64,000 nt of DNA from assembly GCA_963833495.1 (NCBI GenBank), contig CAWHYJ010000011.1:124001-188000 (forward strand), written 5' to 3'. Under the pieces are notes generated by a model. The model saw nothing but the letters and a program-made list of their open reading frames with translations, did not search any database and was not told the DNA's origin. Positions 53,350 through 60,779 of this stretch are shown piece by piece. Source of the stretch: Fodinibacter sp963833495 (lineage in GTDB: Bacteria > Actinomycetota > Actinomycetes > Actinomycetales > Dermatophilaceae). The position numbers and the translations under genes were made by a program. Each line of letters opens with the position of its first letter. The stretch's first letter is position 1.

Positions 53350-53772
53350 ATGACCAGCACCGCACGTGACGTCATGACCGAGGGCGTCCAGTGCGTCTCC
53401 GAGAACGACACGGTGACAACCGCCGCGCAGCAGATGGCCTCCCTCGATGTGGGAGCGCTGCCGATCTGTGGCGAGGACGACCGCCTCAAGGGGATGATCA
53501 CCGACCGCGACATCGTCATCAAGGTCGTGGCCCAGGGGCAGGACCCGCAGTCGGTGACGGTGGGCACCGTGGCCGAGGGCAGTGAGCTCGTCACCATCGG
53601 CGCCGACGACCCGCTCGAGGAGGCCAGGCGCACCATGGAGCAGCACCAGGTGCGGCGGCTCCCCGTCATCGACGGCCACCGACTCGTCGGCATCATCAGC
53701 CAGGGCGACCTCGCCCAGGCACTGCCCGACGACCAGACCGGTCACCTCGTGGAGTCCATCTCGAAGGAGTGA
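53350..53772 (+). CDS. CBS-pair domain protein
   Basis: A 140-residue protein made only of two CBS motifs: ARDVMTEGVQCVSENDTVTTAAQQM...VGALPICGEDDRLKGMITDRDIVIKVV and the second with RRLPVIDGHRLVGIISQGDLAQAL. Such stand-alone CBS proteins bind adenine nucleotides and are often part of the dormancy or stress response in actinobacteria. AGGAGGGG precedes the ATG. A strong hairpin follows the gene. Confidence 0.93.
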   Translation: MTSTARDVMTEGVQCVSENDTVTTAAQQMASLDVGALPICGEDDRLKGMITDRDIVIKVVAQGQDPQSVTVGTVAEGSELVTIGADDPLEEARRTMEQHQVRRLPVIDGHRLVGIISQGDLAQALPDDQTGHLVESISKE

Positions 53773-53789
53773 GGGCCGCGGGCGGCCGG

Positions 53790-53830
53790 GGATGCCGGGG
53801 TGTGGGGCGGGGGCCCGCACCCCGGCATCC
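53790..53830 (+). terminator. Terminator-like hairpin after the CBS gene
   Basis: GGATGCCGGGGTG (53790-53802) pairs perfectly with CACCCCGGCATCC (53818-53830). The outer arm is made of the window-wide GGATGCC motif in both orientations. Confidence 0.65.
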
Positions 53831-53910
53831 GCGTGTGGTCGCCGTACCCCCGGCCCCCGCGGGTCGACCACCGCGAAGGCGAGCACGACGACCCCCGCGC
53901 CCGGGGCCAG

Positions 53911-54315
53911 CTACAAGGAGCGCGGCGGGCCGCTGCTCCAGCCGCGTGGTCGCAGGACGGCACCGTTGCTGACACGGAGCTCCCGCCGATCCGCTCGGAG
54001 CCGACGAGGAACCGTGAGCTCGCGGGTGCCGGGTGATGCGTAGGCATCAAGGAAGCCCAGCAGGTCCATCAGGGCTTCCGTTCGGTCCTGGTCCTCATAC
54101 GCGTACTCGGCCCAGGAGTAGCCGCCTGGAAAAGACAGTGCGAAGACCTCTCCGTTCACGGACAGGCTGACGACGTCACCTCTGCCAGGCACCTCGATGC
54201 GCTCAGTGCGCCAGCCGTCCTTCGTCACCGACTCCAGGACTCGGTAGCCACCGGCTTCCAGATGGCTCACGGTGAGGGCGTGGAGGCGCTCGAGCTCAGC
54301 CTCCCAGGAGTCCAT
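53911..54315 (-). CDS. Hypothetical protein
   Basis: A 134-residue frame from MDSWEAELERLHALTVSHLEAGGYRVLESV. It is mixed alpha/beta in look, with WRTERIEVPGRGDVVSLSVNGEVFALSFPGGYSWAEYAYEDQDRTEALMDLL, then an arginine-rich C terminus. I do not recognise the family. Base composition is less GC-rich than the neighbours, suggesting later arrival. A longer version could begin at 54390, but ATG 54315 fits the start of the structured part. No clear ribosome binding site. Confidence 0.55.
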   Translation of the reverse strand: MDSWEAELERLHALTVSHLEAGGYRVLESVTKDGWRTERIEVPGRGDVVSLSVNGEVFALSFPGGYSWAEYAYEDQDRTEALMDLLGFLDAYASPGTRELTVPRRLRADRRELRVSNGAVLRPRGWSSGPPRSL

Positions 54316-54373
54316 CCGTAGATGTAAGCATCCGGCGAGCGGTAGGAGCATGCGCGCCCGAGCCAAGTTCGGG

Positions 54374-54522
54374 TCAGACCTCTGAACCATGGGCGCGCTC
54401 GTCGAATGCCATGACCACCCAGGCCGTGCAGGAAGACGAAGGCCGGCCCCGACCCACCGAGGTCATGCACCACCAGCTCGGCCCCCGGCACACCCAGCAC
54501 CCCGACCTGGCCATTGGGTGTC
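54374..54522 (-). pseudogene. Remnant of an alpha/beta hydrolase gene
   Basis: One frame from about 54500 reads GVPGAELVVHDLGGSGPAFVFLHGLGGH, the start of an alpha/beta hydrolase with its oxyanion-hole motif. The next frame reads straight on as VMAFDERAHGSEV and stops, which looks like the following strand (usually VVAFDQRGHGRSE). About 20 residues between and the whole rest of the enzyme are missing, so this is a decayed fragment. Confidence 0.5.
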
Positions 54523-54588
54523 GGTGGCGGACATGGGAGAACCCTGCCCCCGGCCGGGCTGACAAACGCCGACGGAGCGGCACTGCGG

Positions 54589-55122
54589 TCACGGGCCGTT
54601 GAGGAGCTCGAACAGCTCGCACGACATGTCCATGTACCGGGTGGTGGTGCCCAGGTGGTGCATCCCGACGCGGCGGCAGACGGCTTGGGAAGGATGGTTC
54701 TGAGGATGGGTGACCGCGATGACGCGATCCTGACCGCGTGAGAAGGCGTCGGCGATGGCTGCCGTGGCCGCCTCGGTCGCGTAGCCGTTGCCCCAGGCAT
54801 CGGGGTGGAGGTGCCAGCCGACCTCCACGTCGGCCGGCTCCTGTGGAGTCGCGCCTGCGGACAGGGGGACCGGCTTGAGCAGGAGGTTTCCGAGACGACG
54901 CCCGGCATGGTCGGTGATGAGCCAGATCCCATGGGTGGGGTGTTCGCTGATGGCACGACGGCGTTGGATCGAGGCGAGTGCATCGTCCCGCGTGGTCATG
55001 GTTGACGGGCTCGCTCCCACGTAGCGCATGACGTCCCAGCGACCTTCGAGGTCGAGGAGGAAGTCCGCGTCCTCGACCTCCCAGGGTCTGAGGATCAGTC
55101 GCTCAGACCCGATCGTGCGCAT
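54589..55122 (-). CDS. GNAT-family acetyltransferase (RimJ/RimL type)
   Basis: A 177-residue N-acetyltransferase: RTIGSERLILRPWEVEDADFLLDL at the N terminus, VGWHLHPDAWGNGYATEAATAAIADAF with the acetyl-CoA loop, and VIAVTHPQNHPSQAVCRRVGMHHLG near the end. These enzymes acetylate protein N termini, ribosomal proteins or small molecules. ATG 55122 chosen because it begins the first strand. It sits 20 bases downstream of the next gene on the same strand. Confidence 0.9.
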   Translation of the reverse strand: MRTIGSERLILRPWEVEDADFLLDLEGRWDVMRYVGASPSTMTTRDDALASIQRRRAISEHPTHGIWLITDHAGRRLGNLLLKPVPLSAGATPQEPADVEVGWHLHPDAWGNGYATEAATAAIADAFSRGQDRVIAVTHPQNHPSQAVCRRVGMHHLGTTTRYMDMSCELFELLNGP

Positions 55123-55141
55123 GGACCGAACCCAGCCACGA

Positions 55142-55987
55142 TCAGGCAGCGTGTCGCACCCGGTCGAGCACGGCTCCGGCGACCTCGTCGGGCTGCAGCT
55201 CGGGCAGCCAGTGCCCGGCGTCGAGCTCGACGAAGAGGTAGTCACCGCTGACGTGGTCCCTCGTGGCCTGAGCGGCGGCCCGGCCCAGGGCCGGGTCGTG
55301 CTGCCCCCACACGTAGGTGGTCGGCACGACGACGTCAGCGGTGCCCGCGCCCATGGCGTCGAGCACCTCCCACGGAGGCCGACGTCCTGCGGCGCGGTAC
55401 CAGGCCAGCGGGCCGTGCAGCGACGCCGGGTTGGAGAACCGGCCTGCGTACTGGTCGGCGAGGTGGGCGGGCAGACCTGACGTCCGCAGCGAGCGCCCGA
55501 GGGTGCGCGAGAGCACCAGCTCGGGCAGCACGGGCACCTGCACCGCCAGCGTGTACCAGCTGCGCAGCGGCTGCAGGGAGCGGGTCATCGCGTGCGCCAG
55601 GGCGGCCGGGTGCGGCGTCGACAGCACGGTCAGGGAGTCGACCCGGTCGGCGTGGTGCGCCCCGAGGTACCACGCGACCGCACCGCCCCAGTCGTGGCCG
55701 ACCACGTGCGCGGAGGCGACGTCAGCGGCATCCATGACGGCCAGGACGTCGGCCGCCAGCGTGCTGACCCGGTAGGCCGAGACGTCGGCAGGGCTGGCCC
55801 CGGGCGAGTAGCCGCGCTGGTCGGGGGCCAGGGTGCGCAGACCGGCCCGGTGCAGGGTGGGCGTCACCTCGGACCAGCAGCGCGAGTCCTGCGGGAAGCC
55901 GTGCAGCAGCACCACCACCTCGCCCCCACGTGGGCCCTCGTCACGCACCTCGAGGGCCAGCCCGGCGCGCTCGACGACGTCGATCAC
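55142..55987 (-). CDS. Alpha/beta hydrolase, epoxide hydrolase/haloalkane dehalogenase-like
   Basis: A 281-residue hydrolase. VVVLLHGFPQDSRCW forms the oxyanion hole; the nucleophile elbow is VVGHDWGGAV with Asp99, which separates this group (epoxide hydrolases, dehalogenases) from Ser esterases; LAPDQRGYSPGA and the terminal LDAGHWLPELQPDEVAGAV with catalytic His follow. Substrate unknown. ATG overlaps the stop of the DUF2231 gene (ATGA). Confidence 0.92.
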   Translation of the reverse strand: MIDVVERAGLALEVRDEGPRGGEVVVLLHGFPQDSRCWSEVTPTLHRAGLRTLAPDQRGYSPGASPADVSAYRVSTLAADVLAVMDAADVASAHVVGHDWGGAVAWYLGAHHADRVDSLTVLSTPHPAALAHAMTRSLQPLRSWYTLAVQVPVLPELVLSRTLGRSLRTSGLPAHLADQYAGRFSNPASLHGPLAWYRAAGRRPPWEVLDAMGAGTADVVVPTTYVWGQHDPALGRAAAQATRDHVSGDYLFVELDAGHWLPELQPDEVAGAVLDRVRHAA

Positions 55988-56616
55988 GTCAGCGCGCCCG
56001 GGCCGACGACCGGCTCGATCGGGGGCACGGCACGCTCGGCGCCGGGGTCGGCGTCGGGCGGGCCCACGGCATCCCGGGCGAAGGCCTGGTTGCGGCTGCC
56101 GACCTTGCGGGCGGTGGTCAGGTGGCCACCGAGGTAGCCCGAGGCGCCCGTGAGGGCCGCGCCGGCGAGCGCCGTCGCAACTCCCAGGGTCTGCCGCTGG
56201 CGAGAGCGCGCGACGTACGAGGCGAGGTAGAGAGTGACCGCAGCGCCGTTGAGCACCCCGTGGAGGGCGCCCACCCGCTGGGTCTCAGGGCCGAGTGGTG
56301 CCCACTCGGCCACCCCGGTCAGCGCGGTGGGGCCGGATGCCGCGAGCCCGGCGCCGACGAGCCAACGGCTCGCCGCGCGGTCCTCAGGACGGCCGCGCAG
56401 GTCGAGCGCCGTGGCGGCGGTCCAGAAGCCCAGCGGCAGGTCGGTGAGCAGCGGGTGCAGGGCGTGCCCGATCACGCCGGAGCGCAGCAGCTCGCTGCCG
56501 GACCACCGGTCCAGCGGAGCGGCGATGACGCCGTAGAAGGAGCGCAGGCGGTCGAGCGACGGGTTCTGCTCCAGGCGCTGGACGGCGGTGACGACGCGGG
56601 TCGTGGCGGTGGGCAT
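55984..56616 (-). CDS. DUF2231 domain membrane protein
   Basis: A 210-residue protein with four membrane helices. The family start motif SGVIGHALHPLLTDLPLGFWTAATALDL is clear, followed by GLAASGPTALTGVAEWAPLG and ASGYLGGHL. His residues in the helices may bind haem in related proteins; the function is not established. It lies between a hydrolase (4-base overlap) and a hemerythrin gene (4-base gap) in one likely operon. Confidence 0.88.
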   Translation of the reverse strand: MPTATTRVVTAVQRLEQNPSLDRLRSFYGVIAAPLDRWSGSELLRSGVIGHALHPLLTDLPLGFWTAATALDLRGRPEDRAASRWLVGAGLAASGPTALTGVAEWAPLGPETQRVGALHGVLNGAAVTLYLASYVARSRQRQTLGVATALAGAALTGASGYLGGHLTTARKVGSRNQAFARDAVGPPDADPGAERAVPPIEPVVGPGALT

Positions 56617-56620
56617 GCGC

Positions 56621-57118
56621 TCAGGCGATGACCGCGTCGATGGTCTTCTTCAGGGCGCTGGGCTGCTCCGGGCGGCGCGGTGCCCGCTCCTTGGCCTCGG
56701 CAAGCTCGGCGCCGATCTCACGCAGCTGGGTGCGGGAGAGGCCCTCGCGCACCTGGGGGAACCACTCCTGCTCCTCCTCCTCGATGTGGTGCTCGACGTT
56801 CTCGATGAGCACGGTGGCCTTCGCCACGAAGCGCTCGTCCTTGTACGTCATCGGCACCAGCTCCATCACGAGCAGGTCGGCCACGTGGTGCTCCTCGTAC
56901 GACTCGAGCACGTCGTCCTCGAGGTCGGGCAGCAGCGCACGCACCCGCGGGTACATGACCTCGTTCTCGATGTAGGTGTGCACCGTCAGCAGCTCGATGA
57001 TCTTCTCGACGAGCTTGCCCTTGCGGGCGGGAGTGGTCGAGTCCTTCTGGAACTCGCGGAAGAGCTTGCGCACCTCCTTGTGGTCGTCCTTCAGCATGAC
57101 GATCGCGTCCTGGGACAT
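56621..57118 (-). CDS. Hemerythrin domain protein
   Basis: A 165-residue protein with a four-helix di-iron domain: VMLKDDHKEVRKLFREFQ, LTVHTYIENEVMYPRV, YEEHHVADLLVMEL and VEHHIEEEEQEWFPQV give the His/Glu ligands. A Lys/Pro-rich tail follows. First gene of the operon that continues with DUF2231, hydrolase and probably GNAT. A stress-type promoter lies upstream, so a role in oxidative or nitrosative stress is likely (inference). Confidence 0.92.
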   Translation of the reverse strand: MSQDAIVMLKDDHKEVRKLFREFQKDSTTPARKGKLVEKIIELLTVHTYIENEVMYPRVRALLPDLEDDVLESYEEHHVADLLVMELVPMTYKDERFVAKATVLIENVEHHIEEEEQEWFPQVREGLSRTQLREIGAELAEAKERAPRRPEQPSALKKTIDAVIA

Positions 57119-57180
57119 GGCGACTCCTTCGAGTGGGGTCGGCGGGCGCAGGGCGCACCGGCCGTGGCGTCCCCGACGAC

Positions 57181-57205
57181 CTACCCGACACCCCTGCACG
57201 CAAAC
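57181..57205 (-). promoter_or_regulatory. SigB/SigF-like promoter of the hemerythrin operon
   Basis: On the minus strand GTTT (57205-57202), 15 bases, GGGTAG (57186-57181): an exact match to the GTTT-N15-GGGTA type. On the other strand GGGTAG at 57230-57235 may serve the divergent oxidoreductase, with only a weak -35 (GCGT). Confidence 0.6.
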
Positions 57206-57287
57206 ACGGGCGTGGTCGTGCCACGGTGTGGGTAGGCAGGGTTGGCCCCGACCCCGGGGCACCCACGACCCGAGCGAAGGAGTGCCG

Positions 57288-58892
57288 ATGCCGGTGACGA
57301 CCTGTGACGCCGTGGTGGTGGGTGCCGGGCCGAACGGCCTGGTCGCCGCCAACGCGCTCGCGGATGCCGGCTGGGACGTCGTGCTCGTGGAGGCCCAGGG
57401 CGAGGTGGGCGGGGCGGTGCGCAGTGCCGAGAGCGTCGAGCCGGGCTTCGTCACAGACCTGTTCAGCGCGTTCTACCCGCTGGCCGCCGCGAGCCCGGTG
57501 GTGCGCGACCTGCACCTCGAGGAGCACGGGCTGACCTGGCGGCACGCGCCCGACGTGGTCGCGCACGCCCTCCCCGATGGCCGGTGTGCCGTCATCCGGC
57601 GATCGGCCGCGGACACCGCAGCGGGCCTCGACGAGCACCACGCCGGTGACGGTGACGCGTGGCTGCGGATGGTGGCCGGCTGGGACCGGGTGCGCGACCC
57701 GCTGCTCGACGCGCTCTTCACCCCGTTCCCACCGGTGCGGTCGGGGATGCGGCTGCTGCGCCGGTCAGGGGTCTCCGGCACGCTCGACCTCACCCGGCTG
57801 GGCCTGCTCTCGGTGCGCCGCTTCGGCCGGGAGGAGTTCGGCAGCGAGCAGGCCCGAGTGCTGCTGAGCGGCAACGCGATGCACAGCGACGTCACCCCCG
57901 ACAGCGCCGGCAGCGCCCTGTTCGGCTGGCTGCTGGTGATGCTGGGGCAGGACGTCGGCTTCCCGGTGCCACAGGGAGGTGCAGGGATGCTGGCCGCTGC
58001 GCTGCGGCGTCGGGCCGAGTCGCTCGGTGTGCAGGTCCGCTGCGGCACGGCGGTCACCGAGGTGGTGGTGTCGGGTGGCCGCGCGCACGGGGTGCGGTTG
58101 GCCGACGGCACGCAGCTGCGGGCGCGACACGCGGTGCTCGCGGACGTGCCGGCACCGGTGCTCTACCGCGACCTCGTCGGCGCCGAGCGGCTGCCCGCGC
58201 GGTTCGTGCACGACCTGGGCCGCTTCGACTGGGACGACGCGACCCTCAAGATCAACTGGGCTCTGCGCGAACCCATCCCGTGGACGGCACCGGAGGCCCG
58301 AGGTGCCGGGACGGTGCACCTCGGCGTCGACAACGACGGGTTGGTCGACGTCGCCGCAGACCTGTCCGTCGGCCGGATGCCGCGCACCCCCTTCCTGCTC
58401 CTGGGCCAGATGACGACCGCCGACCCCACCCGCTCCCCTGCGGGCACCGAGTCGGTCTGGGCCTATACCCACCTCCCGCGGCACCTCGCCGGTGACGACG
58501 ACGCGGTGCAGCGTCAGGTCGAGCGGATGCAGGAGGCGGTCGAGGCGGTGGCCCCCGGCTTCGGCGCGACGGTGATCGGGCGGCAGGTGCAGCGGCCATC
58601 GGACCTCGAGGCCGCGGACGCCAGCCTCAGCAGAGGGGCCCTGAACGCCGGCACCGCAGCCCTGCACCAGCAGCTGGTGCTGCGGCCGACCCGGGGGCTG
58701 GGTCGGCCCGAGACGCCCGTGACCGGCCTCTACCTCGCGAGCGCCTCAGCCCACCCGGGGGGCGGGGTGCACGGGGCGTGCGGCTGGAACGCCGCGGTCT
58801 CCGCCCTGCGCCAGCGCGGGCCGCTCGGGCCGGTGCGTCGCGCCCTGTTCCGCACGGCCTGGTCCCGCGTCCTGCACGAGCCGCCCGCCTGA
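57288..58892 (+). CDS. Phytoene-dehydrogenase-like FAD-dependent oxidoreductase
   Basis: A 534-residue flavoprotein of the CrtI/amine-oxidase-like class. The FAD-binding motif is DAVVVGAGPNGLVAANALADAGWDVVLVEA followed by EVGGAVRSAE; the C-terminal FAD motif is GLYLASASAHPGGGVHGACGWNAA. Middle parts include PVPQGGAGMLAAALRRRAES. Related enzymes act on isoprenoids or similar lipids; no carotenoid genes are next to it. ATG 57288 has AAGGAG upstream. Divergent from the hemerythrin operon. Confidence 0.92.
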   Translation: MPVTTCDAVVVGAGPNGLVAANALADAGWDVVLVEAQGEVGGAVRSAESVEPGFVTDLFSAFYPLAAASPVVRDLHLEEHGLTWRHAPDVVAHALPDGRCAVIRRSAADTAAGLDEHHAGDGDAWLRMVAGWDRVRDPLLDALFTPFPPVRSGMRLLRRSGVSGTLDLTRLGLLSVRRFGREEFGSEQARVLLSGNAMHSDVTPDSAGSALFGWLLVMLGQDVGFPVPQGGAGMLAAALRRRAESLGVQVRCGTAVTEVVVSGGRAHGVRLADGTQLRARHAVLADVPAPVLYRDLVGAERLPARFVHDLGRFDWDDATLKINWALREPIPWTAPEARGAGTVHLGVDNDGLVDVAADLSVGRMPRTPFLLLGQMTTADPTRSPAGTESVWAYTHLPRHLAGDDDAVQRQVERMQEAVEAVAPGFGATVIGRQVQRPSDLEAADASLSRGALNAGTAALHQQLVLRPTRGLGRPETPVTGLYLASASAHPGGGVHGACGWNAAVSALRQRGPLGPVRRALFRTAWSRVLHEPPA

Positions 58893-58942
58893 CCCAGGCG
58901 CACGGCATCCGCCCGTCGGGTGCTCGGTCAGCCGGCAGGCCC

Positions 58943-59245
58943 TCAGCGACGCTGCATGTCCCAGGCGAGGTCGATGGCAGCGCGCACCGCTTCGGCCGGG
59001 GCGTGGTCCAGGTACGCCTCGACCTTGTGGTGGGCCTCCATCCGAGGTGGGACGCCGAAGCTGTCCGGGTAGCGGTCCAACAACGACTCGCGGTGGCTCA
59101 ACGGGACCCGGATCACCAGGGTCGTGGGGTCCTGAAGGCGCACGACCAGACGATCGTGGACATACCAGGCAGGGCGGGAAGCGGTGCCCTTTCGCTTGAC
59201 CTGCGCCAGCGACTCCGCGTACTCGCCCACCTCGTCCGGGGTCAA
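58943..59245 (-). CDS. Hypothetical protein, possibly MmcQ/YjbR-like
   Basis: A 100-residue protein: RPAWYVHDRLVVRLQDPTTLVIRVPLSHRESLLDRYPDSFGVPP, then a KVEAYLDHAPAEAVRAAIDLAWDMQRR end. The strand-helix pattern recalls small MmcQ/YjbR-type proteins, but the usual WV...L motif is absent, so the link is weak. It is close downstream of the SRPBCC gene on the same strand. Confidence 0.7.
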   Translation of the reverse strand: MTPDEVGEYAESLAQVKRKGTASRPAWYVHDRLVVRLQDPTTLVIRVPLSHRESLLDRYPDSFGVPPRMEAHHKVEAYLDHAPAEAVRAAIDLAWDMQRR

Positions 59246-59262
59246 GGCAACCTGTCCGTGGG

Positions 59263-59751
59263 TCAGTCGTCGCTGCCGGCGAGCCAGGCGCGGTGGCGCC
59301 CCTCGGCGATGTAGGCGAGCCGCCGCAGTGCCTCACGGTTGCGCGGCAGGATCATCGCCTGCCGGACCGGCATCGGCACGACCTTGCCCGGCCCGGTGAT
59401 GGCATCCTCGGCCAGTGACACGGTGCAGCTGCCCGGGCCGTCGGGCACGACCTCGATCGACACCCTGGCCTCCCCCATCGGCCATCCCTTCGCCTTCAGC
59501 ACGAGGCGGTGTGGCTCCTGCGCCTCCTCGACGACCGTGGCGTCGGAGATGACGGCGGGCCACGGGCCGAAGCTGTGCTGCAGGCGGCTGCCCGGCTGGG
59601 GCCACGCGTCGTCGACCGCTCGCACCCGTGAGGCGCCGACCACCCAGGTCGCGTAGAACCAGCCGTCGGCGAGCACGGCCCAGACCGCCTCGGCCGGTGC
59701 AGCCACCGACCTGGAGACGCGGGGGCGGGTCGCAGTGTCGTTCTCGGTCAT
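59263..59751 (-). CDS. SRPBCC family polyketide-cyclase-like protein
   Basis: A 162-residue START-like protein: RVSRSVAAPAEAVWAVLADGWFYATWVVGASRVRAVDDAWPQPGS and HRLVLKAKGWPMGEARVSIEVVPDGPGSCTVSL are family features. AGGAGGACG directly precedes its own ATG at 59751, so it is a separate gene even though the upstream SDR frame reads into it in this sequence. The last 25 residues carry a basic helix. Confidence 0.88.
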   Translation of the reverse strand: MTENDTATRPRVSRSVAAPAEAVWAVLADGWFYATWVVGASRVRAVDDAWPQPGSRLQHSFGPWPAVISDATVVEEAQEPHRLVLKAKGWPMGEARVSIEVVPDGPGSCTVSLAEDAITGPGKVVPMPVRQAMILPRNREALRRLAYIAEGRHRAWLAGSDD

Positions 59752-60657
59752 CTCGTCCTCCTGGGGTGGTTGGTCGGTGATGGAGTCGCGGCTGGGTGCC
59801 GGGTGAACGGGCAGGTCGACGTTGCCGGGTGTGGATGGCAGGTCGCGCCACGCGTCGAGCCCGAAAGTGCGCATCAGGGGCGTCACCAGGGCGTCGTAGA
59901 CACCTGGGAACAGGCGGAAGCCGGCGATCGTGACGAGGTTGGCCGGCCCGACGTTGGTCTGGCGCCGGGGGTGCCGCAGCACCCACCACACCCGCCGCGC
60001 GACGTCCTCGGGCTGCAGCACCGGCGGTGGGGGCTTGCCGTGCCGGCCCAGCACCGTCGCCGCCTGCTGGTAGATGGGGGTGTTGATGCCACCCGGGGCG
60101 ATGAGCGAGATCTCGACGCCGTCGCGCTGGCGGGCCTCGATCTGCAGGGTGCGCACCAGCCCGTGCACGGCCCACTTCGAGAGCACGTACGAGCCCATGT
60201 AGGGCGTGGCGATCTCGCCGAGCAGGGACCCGACGACGACGAGGTGCCCCCCACCGGTGCGGCGGAAGGCGTCCATGGCCGCGCGGCACACCGCGAGGGT
60301 GCCGAACACGTTGGTGTTGACCACATCGGTCATCACCTCGCTCGGCACCTCCTCGACGTTGCCGTAGGCGACCACGGCGGCGGAGTGCACCACCCCCAGC
60401 CCGCGACCGAACTCGTCGGCCGCCTGACCGATCACCCGGTGCACGGCCTCGGCATCACGCACGTCGAGCTCCTCGACGGATGCCGTGCCCCCCGCTTCGA
60501 GGCACTCCTCGGCGAGCAGCTTGAGCACGTCCGGCGCCCGGCCGGTGAGCACCACGTGCAGGCCCTCACGGGCCAGCCGCAGCGCGGTGGCCCGGCCGAT
60601 GCCGCTCGACGCACCGGTGATGACCACCCCGGTGACGTGCTCGGTCGATGGGCTCAC
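59748..60657 (-). CDS. Short-chain dehydrogenase/reductase (stop lost through a likely +1 insertion)
   Basis: GVVITGASSGIGRATALRLAREG, VHSAAVVAYG, VVGSLLGE and YVLSKWAVHGL are SDR hallmarks; the C-terminal part (RRQTNVGPANLVTIAGFRLFPGVYDAL) is common in actinobacterial SDRs acting on lipids or alcohols. As written, the frame runs on into the SRPBCC gene without a stop. If one extra base upstream is removed, the frame ends at TGA 59750-59748, overlapping the SRPBCC ATG in the ATGA manner used all over this window; the corrected protein has 302 residues. GTG start 60657 is behind GGAAGG. Confidence 0.82.
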
Positions 60658-60707
60658 CCGGTCGTCCTTCCGTCGCAGCGCGTGCCGGCTCGTGCCGAGC
60701 CCTCGGC

Positions 60708-60733
60708 CTACCCCCAGGGCGCGGCGGACAAAC
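60708..60733 (-). promoter_or_regulatory. SigB/SigF-like promoter of the SDR-SRPBCC operon
   Basis: On the minus strand GTTT (60733-60730), 16 bases, GGGTAG (60713-60708), about 50 bases before the SDR start. Confidence 0.6.
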
Positions 60734-60745
60734 TGTAGACACCGC

Positions 60746-60770
60746 GAATGGGCCCGGATGCCGGGGGTAG
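60746..60770 (+). promoter_or_regulatory. SigB/SigF-like promoter of katE
   Basis: GAAT (60746-60749), 15 bases, GGGTAG (60765-60770); the start codon is only 9 bases further, so the transcript would be almost leaderless. Shares GCGAATGGG-N12-GGGTA with the CBS promoter. Confidence 0.45.
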
Positions 60771-60779
60771 GCGTGCGCC

